10,483 nt of DNA from an uncultured Polaribacter sp. (GTDB lineage Bacteria > Bacteroidota > Bacteroidia > Flavobacteriales > Flavobacteriaceae), in NCBI GenBank assembly GCA_937936695.1, contig CALHCK010000218.1, positions 1 to 10,483 of the forward strand. Reading direction: 5' to 3'. Shown here piece by piece: positions 6,607-10,483 of the stretch (the stretch's first letter is position 1; every line of letters begins with the position of its first letter). Both the position numbers and the translations under genes were made by a program. Below the pieces are notes generated by a model. It was not told the origin of the DNA, did no database searches, and saw only the letters and a program-made list of their open reading frames with translations.

Positions 6607-7818
6607 ATGATAGATCAAAAAGAAGCTAAATCTGAAAAAGCTGTTTTAATAGGTATAATAACTCAGCTACAAGACGAAACAAAATCTGAAGAATATTTAG
6701 ATGAATTAGATTTTTTAACGCAAACAGCAGGAGGGGTTCCTGTAAAGCGTTTTGTTCAAAAAATGGAAAGACCAAATCCAAAAACTTTTTTAGGAACTGG
6801 TAAATTAGACGAAGTAAAAACGTTTATAGAAGCTAATAATATTGGTACAGCAATTTTTGATGACGAATTATCGCCTGCTCAATTAAGAAATATAGAGAAA
6901 ATTTTAGATTGTAAAATTTTAGATAGAACTAATTTAATATTAGATATTTTTGCCCAAAGAGCACAAACAAGCTCTGCAAAAACGCAAGTAGAACTTGCTC
7001 AAAGCGAATATTTATTACCGCGTTTAACTAGGTTATGGACGCACTTAGATAAGCAAAAAGGAGGTATTGGTATGCGTGGGCCTGGGGAAACAGAGATAGA
7101 AACAGATAGACGTATTATTAGAGATAAAATTGCAGTGCTTAAAAAACGATTAAAAACAATTGACAAGCAAATGGCTGTTCAGCGTAAAAATCGTGGTAAA
7201 ATGGTGCGTGTTGCTTTAGTAGGGTATACCAACGTTGGTAAATCTACATTAATGAATGTTGTTAGTAAGAGTGATGTTTTTGCAGAAAATAAACTTTTTG
7301 CAACTTTAGATACTACTGTAAGAAAAGTAGTTATAAAAAACATTCCGTTTTTAATGACGGATACTGTTGGTTTTATTAGAAAATTGCCTACACAATTAGT
7401 AGAATCTTTTAAATCTACATTAGATGAGGTTAGAGAAGCAGATTTGTTATTACATGTGGTAGATATTTCTCATCCTAATTTTGAAGATCATATTGCCTCT
7501 GTAAATACTATTTTAACAGATATTAAGTGTGCAGATAAACCAACATTAATGGTTTTTAATAAAATAGATGCTTATCAGCATGAAACTATAGAAGAAGACG
7601 ATTTACAAACAGAAAGAACAAAAAAACACTACACGTTACAAGAATGGAAAAAAACGTGGATGAATGATAAAGATGTATCTTCTATATTTATATCGGCACT
7701 AAACAAAGAAAATTTAGAGGATTTTAAAGAAACTACTTACGAAGAAGTTAAGAAAATTCATATTCAACGTTTTCCTTATAACGATTTCTTGTATTACGAG
7801 TACAAGGAAGAAGAGTAG
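6607..7818 (+). CDS. hflX: GTPase HflX, ribosome-splitting factor
   Basis: HflX binds the 50S subunit and splits stalled or stressed 70S ribosomes using GTP; some homologues confer resistance to ribosome-targeting antibiotics. The 403 residues (E. coli: 426) show the N-terminal HflX domain (about 10-150, including FLGTGKLDE and FDDELSPAQLRN), the family signature GGIGMRGPGETEIETDRR (152-169), a helical linker, and a complete G domain: G1 GYTNVGKST 206-214, G3 DTVGF 252-256, G4 NKID 318-321, G5 SAL 363-365. The C-terminus is short and acidic. The frame extends to a TTG at 6574, but that codon lies in the promoter and adds residues unlike the family, so the ATG at 6607 is chosen. It is a single gene, ended by a terminator shared with the convergent transporter gene. 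An upstream promoter-terminator unit may bear on its regulation. Confidence 0.96.
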   Translation: MIDQKEAKSEKAVLIGIITQLQDETKSEEYLDELDFLTQTAGGVPVKRFVQKMERPNPKTFLGTGKLDEVKTFIEANNIGTAIFDDELSPAQLRNIEKILDCKILDRTNLILDIFAQRAQTSSAKTQVELAQSEYLLPRLTRLWTHLDKQKGGIGMRGPGETEIETDRRIIRDKIAVLKKRLKTIDKQMAVQRKNRGKMVRVALVGYTNVGKSTLMNVVSKSDVFAENKLFATLDTTVRKVVIKNIPFLMTDTVGFIRKLPTQLVESFKSTLDEVREADLLLHVVDISHPNFEDHIASVNTILTDIKCADKPTLMVFNKIDAYQHETIEEDDLQTERTKKHYTLQEWKKTWMNDKDVSSIFISALNKENLEDFKETTYEEVKKIHIQRFPYNDFLYYEYKEEE

Positions 7819-7839
7819 TAGTTTATATAAAATTAGCCA

Positions 7840-7880
7840 AAAAAAAATAGACATACTAGTTAAGTGTGTCTATTTTTTTT
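7840..7880. terminator. Bidirectional terminator between hflX and the CNNM gene
   Basis: A 17-nt arm (eight A, then TAGACATAC) pairs throughout with the 17-nt arm GTGTGTCTA followed by eight T, around a 7-nt loop; one pair is T-G. Read on either strand the GC-containing stem is followed by a T run, so it can end both hflX and the convergent transporter transcript. It lies 21 bp after the hflX stop and 17 bp after the other stop. Confidence 0.88.
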
Positions 7881-7897
7881 GAATAAAATTCAATAAA

Positions 7898-9007
7898 TTA
7901 TTTATTCTCGTTAAAGTTTCCCATTTTTTTAGAACGATTCTCCCATGATTTTTTAGCCAAAGCTTGCAAGTCAGGTACCGTATCACTTTCATCCATAATT
8001 TCTAAACCTAAAAGTGTTTCTATAACATCTTCTTGAGAAACAATACCACTTACAGAACCATATTCGTCTACAACTAAGGCAATATGTTCTTTTTCTTTAA
8101 TAAGCTTATCAAATAAATTAGGAATAGATAAATCTCTTTCGGTTACTATAATATCTCTTTTTAAACTAGCTAGCGTTTTATTACCCTTGTTATTAATCAT
8201 GGCATCTAGCAAGGTAGCTTTTAAAAAATACCCCGTAATATTATCCGGGTTTTCTTCAAAAACAGGAATTCTAGAAAATCGTAAATCTTTATTTTCTTCG
8301 TAAAAAGAAGCTATAGTTTGAGTTTGATCTGCAATTTCTAATACAGACCTAGGTGTCATTACATCATTTACCTTAATCTCTTTAAAGCCCAACAGGTTTC
8401 TAATTACTTTAGTTTCATTCTTTTTAAATACTCCATCCTTTTCTGCCATTTCAGTCATTACTAAAAAGCTCTCTCTACTTAAAACACTACCATGCCCTTT
8501 ACCACCAATTAACTTTGTAGTTAATTGTAAAACCCATAAAATACCCGTGTATTTTAACGGAAAAATCATAATATTTAAAGCTTTTGCAGTAAAATTAGCC
8601 AATTGTTTCCAATACGTAGCACCAATTGTTTTTGGTATAATTTCAGAGGCAACTAAAATTAAAATAGTCATAATTGTAGAAACAATACCCACCATAACAT
8701 CTTCGGTTAATTTAACACCAAAAATGGTTTTGGTAGCAGTACCATACATTTCTGCGTAAGCAACTTTAGCTTGCACACCTACCAATATAGCACCAACAGT
8801 ATGCGCAATGGTATTAATTGTTAAAATAGCAATTAAAGGCTTGTCTACATCTTTTTTTAACGTTTCTAATTCTTTAGCATAACTTTCTCCTTCGCTCTTT
8901 TTTAAATTGATAAAAGTAGGTGTTATACTAAGTAAAACAGCCTCTAGTATAGAGCATAAAAAAGAAAAGAAAATAGAAATTGTAGCAAATATTATTAAAA
9001 GCGTCAT
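7898..9007 (-). CDS. CNNM/CorC-type membrane transporter with CBS pair
   Basis: A 369-residue integral membrane protein of the CNNM (DUF21) / hemolysin C family, whose bacterial members (CorC, MpfA) are linked to Mg2+ efflux. The transmembrane domain covers about 1-160, with hydrophobic helices near 2-26, 57-80 and 103-122 and a further amphipathic segment near 135-160. It includes the family's SEIIPKTIGA stretch after the third helix. A linker with the acidic EMAEKDGVFKKNE segment leads to two CBS motifs: the first starting at VNDVMTPRS (Met217) and the second ending with VVDEYGSVSGIVSQEDVIE (Asp314), the usual nucleotide-sensing module. The chain stops about 35 residues later, so the C-terminal CorC_HlyC domain of longer relatives is absent; shorter CNNM-CBS proteins are common. 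It begins 41 bp after the glnS stop with no terminator between, so co-transcription is likely. Confidence 0.92.
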   Translation of the reverse strand: MTLLIIFATISIFFSFLCSILEAVLLSITPTFINLKKSEGESYAKELETLKKDVDKPLIAILTINTIAHTVGAILVGVQAKVAYAEMYGTATKTIFGVKLTEDVMVGIVSTIMTILILVASEIIPKTIGATYWKQLANFTAKALNIMIFPLKYTGILWVLQLTTKLIGGKGHGSVLSRESFLVMTEMAEKDGVFKKNETKVIRNLLGFKEIKVNDVMTPRSVLEIADQTQTIASFYEENKDLRFSRIPVFEENPDNITGYFLKATLLDAMINNKGNKTLASLKRDIIVTERDLSIPNLFDKLIKEKEHIALVVDEYGSVSGIVSQEDVIETLLGLEIMDESDTVPDLQALAKKSWENRSKKMGNFNENK

Positions 9008-9048
9008 TTAATTGTTTTTAAGTAAAAAAAATAATGGTATAAATATAA

Positions 9049-10483
9049 TTATTTTTTAGCCCAAGAATCTCTTAAGCCAACAGTTTTATTAAATATTAAA
9101 TTATTTGGTGTGCTGTCATCATCAACATTAAAATACCCTAAACGCTGAAACTGAAAACGATTACCAATAGCAGCAGTTTGCAAACTTGGTTCTACAAAAG
9201 CCTGTATAGTATCTAAAGAATCAGGATTTATAAATTCCATAAAATCTTTTTCTTTATGAGCATCTGGTGCCTCGTCTAAAAACAACCTGTCATAAGCTCT
9301 AACTTCTGCTTTAACAGCATGCTTAACAGATACCCAATGTAATGTACCTTTTACTTTACGCAAACTTTCTTCGGTACCACTACCAGATTTACTTAAAGGG
9401 TCATAGGTACATTGTATTTCTGTAACATTACCCTCTTCATCTTTAGTACAACTTTCTGCTTTTATAATATACGCATTTTTTAAACGTACCTCTTTGCCTA
9501 GTTTAAGTCTAAAAAACTTTTTATTAGCCTGTTCTCTAAAATCTTCTTTTTCTATATAAATTTCTCTAGAAAAAGGCACCTCTCTAAAGCCAGCACTTTC
9601 ATCTTCTTGGTTATTTTCTGCAGTTAACATTTCCTCTTGTCCTTCAGGGTAATTTGTAATTACCACTTTAACAGGGTCTAAAACAGCCATTACTCTGTTT
9701 GCAGTTTTGTTTAAATCTTCACGAATTTTAAACTCTAAAAGAGCAACATCAATAATGTTTTCACGTTTAGATACTCCAACGGTTTCAATAAAATTTCTAA
9801 TAGCATTAGGTGTATATCCGCGTCTTCGTAAACCAGAAATTGTAGGCATTCTAGGGTCGTCCCAACCAGCAACAATATTTTCTTCTACCAATTTAAGTAA
9901 TTTACGCTTACTCATTATGGTATAACTTAAGTTTAAACGAGAAAACTCACGTTGTTTTGGAGTTAAAGGGTACACGTCTTTACTGTAAGAAAACACATGC
10001 TCTTTAAACCAATCATACAATTCTCTATGAGGTTTAAACTCTAAAGAACATAAAGAATGTGATATTTGTTCAATATAATCACTCTCACCATGTGTCCAGT
10101 CGTACATTGGGTAAATACACCAATCTGTACCTGTTCTGTGGTGCGCTTTGTACATAATTCTGTACATTAAAGGGTCTCTCATTAACATATTAGGCGACGC
10201 CATATCTATTTTGGCACGCAAAGTATGTTCGCCTTCCTTAAATTCACCAGCTTTCATCCCTTCAAAAAGAGCTAAATTCTCAGCAACAGTTCTATCTCTA
10301 AAAGGACTATTAGTTCCTGCCTCAGTAGGCGTTCCTTTTTGTACTCTCATCTCTTCAGAAGACTGAGAATCTACATACGCTTTTCCATCTTTAATTAACA
10401 AAACAGCCCAATCATATAATTGCTGAAAATAATCAGAAGAATAACACTCATTAGCCCAATTATAGCCCAACCAAGTAATATCT
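9049..10483 (-). CDS. glnS: Glutaminyl-tRNA synthetase, N-terminus outside window
   Basis: Class I synthetase charging tRNA-Gln. About 477 codons are visible, continuing without a stop to the right edge. The first visible residues (DITWLGYNWANE, then YSSDYFQQLYDW) match the region just after the ATP-binding half of the Rossmann fold, so roughly the first 80-100 residues, with the HIGH motif, are missing. Seen in order are the NSPFRDR segment, RAKIDMASPNMLMRDP, WCIYPMYDWTHGESDYIEQISHSLCSLEF, the KMSKS-equivalent MSKRK (codons at 9901-9915), WDDPRMPTISGLRRRGYTP, and the two beta-barrel anticodon-binding domains ending in TVGLRDSWAKK. All closely parallel E. coli GlnRS (554 aa). The TTG at 10470 is an internal Leu codon within WLGYNW, not a start. 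The gene precedes the CNNM gene by 41 bp. Confidence 0.97.
   Translation of the reverse strand, partial: DITWLGYNWANECYSSDYFQQLYDWAVLLIKDGKAYVDSQSSEEMRVQKGTPTEAGTNSPFRDRTVAENLALFEGMKAGEFKEGEHTLRAKIDMASPNMLMRDPLMYRIMYKAHHRTGTDWCIYPMYDWTHGESDYIEQISHSLCSLEFKPHRELYDWFKEHVFSYSKDVYPLTPKQREFSRLNLSYTIMSKRKLLKLVEENIVAGWDDPRMPTISGLRRRGYTPNAIRNFIETVGVSKRENIIDVALLEFKIREDLNKTANRVMAVLDPVKVVITNYPEGQEEMLTAENNQEDESAGFREVPFSREIYIEKEDFREQANKKFFRLKLGKEVRLKNAYIIKAESCTKDEEGNVTEIQCTYDPLSKSGSGTEESLRKVKGTLHWVSVKHAVKAEVRAYDRLFLDEAPDAHKEKDFMEFINPDSLDTIQAFVEPSLQTAAIGNRFQFQRLGYFNVDDDSTPNNLIFNKTVGLRDSWAKK

Noticed and set aside
10468..10470. Start of glnS at the TTG at 10470.
   Set aside because: The frame continues to the window edge with family residues (DITW before LGYNW), and the HIGH-motif region is still missing, so this is an internal Leu.
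1..10483. CRISPR array, insertion sequence, prophage, toxin-antitoxin or defence system.
   Set aside because: No spaced direct repeats, transposase, integrase or defence-type domains were seen; the genes are mostly housekeeping or catabolic.

Overview
The window reads as chromosomal DNA of a member of the Bacteroidota, most likely a (probably marine) Flavobacteriaceae. The evidence is strongly AT-rich DNA with AT-rich gaps and A-rich ribosome-binding regions, four exact matches to the Bacteroidota -7 promoter element TAnnTTTG placed just upstream of genes or a terminated unit, a lipoprotein-type GH106 rhamnosidase, and housekeeping proteins (GlnRS, HflX) with ordinary bacterial motifs. I see no IS element, phage gene, CRISPR array, tRNA or rRNA, so this is mostly ordinary core chromosome.

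Left part (1-1732). A minus-strand pair encodes a GlpQ-type glycerophosphodiester phosphodiesterase without a signal peptide and, 6 nt downstream, a small hypothetical protein that runs off the left edge and may have a tubby/LURP-like fold. Facing away from this pair across about 100 bp is a 79-residue two-helix membrane protein. Both directions have a TAnnTTTG box in that gap. On the plus side the box is so close to the ATG that the message should be essentially leaderless.

Middle (1733-6197). Two minus-strand genes lie 43 bp apart: a large GH106-family alpha-L-rhamnosidase lipoprotein (1152 aa) and an endonuclease/exonuclease/phosphatase-fold protein. The second stops at the base directly after the stop of the convergent small membrane gene. 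A good intrinsic terminator for the minus strand sits inside that membrane gene. No SusC/SusD pair, sulfatase or regulator accompanies the rhamnosidase here.

The 6198-6606 gap holds the most unusual signal. An isolated TAnnTTTG promoter is followed by about 110 bp containing a 4-codon reading frame, a 12-bp hairpin overlapping its stop codon, and a near-perfect rho-independent terminator. It is either a small RNA gene or a leader/attenuator upstream of hflX. hflX itself has a second promoter just before its ATG and also looks leaderless.

Right part (6607-10483). hflX (ribosome-splitting GTPase, plus strand) converges with a minus-strand pair, glnS (5' end outside the window) followed 41 bp later by a CNNM/CBS-domain membrane transporter. 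A 17-bp hairpin between A and T runs serves as a terminator for both directions.
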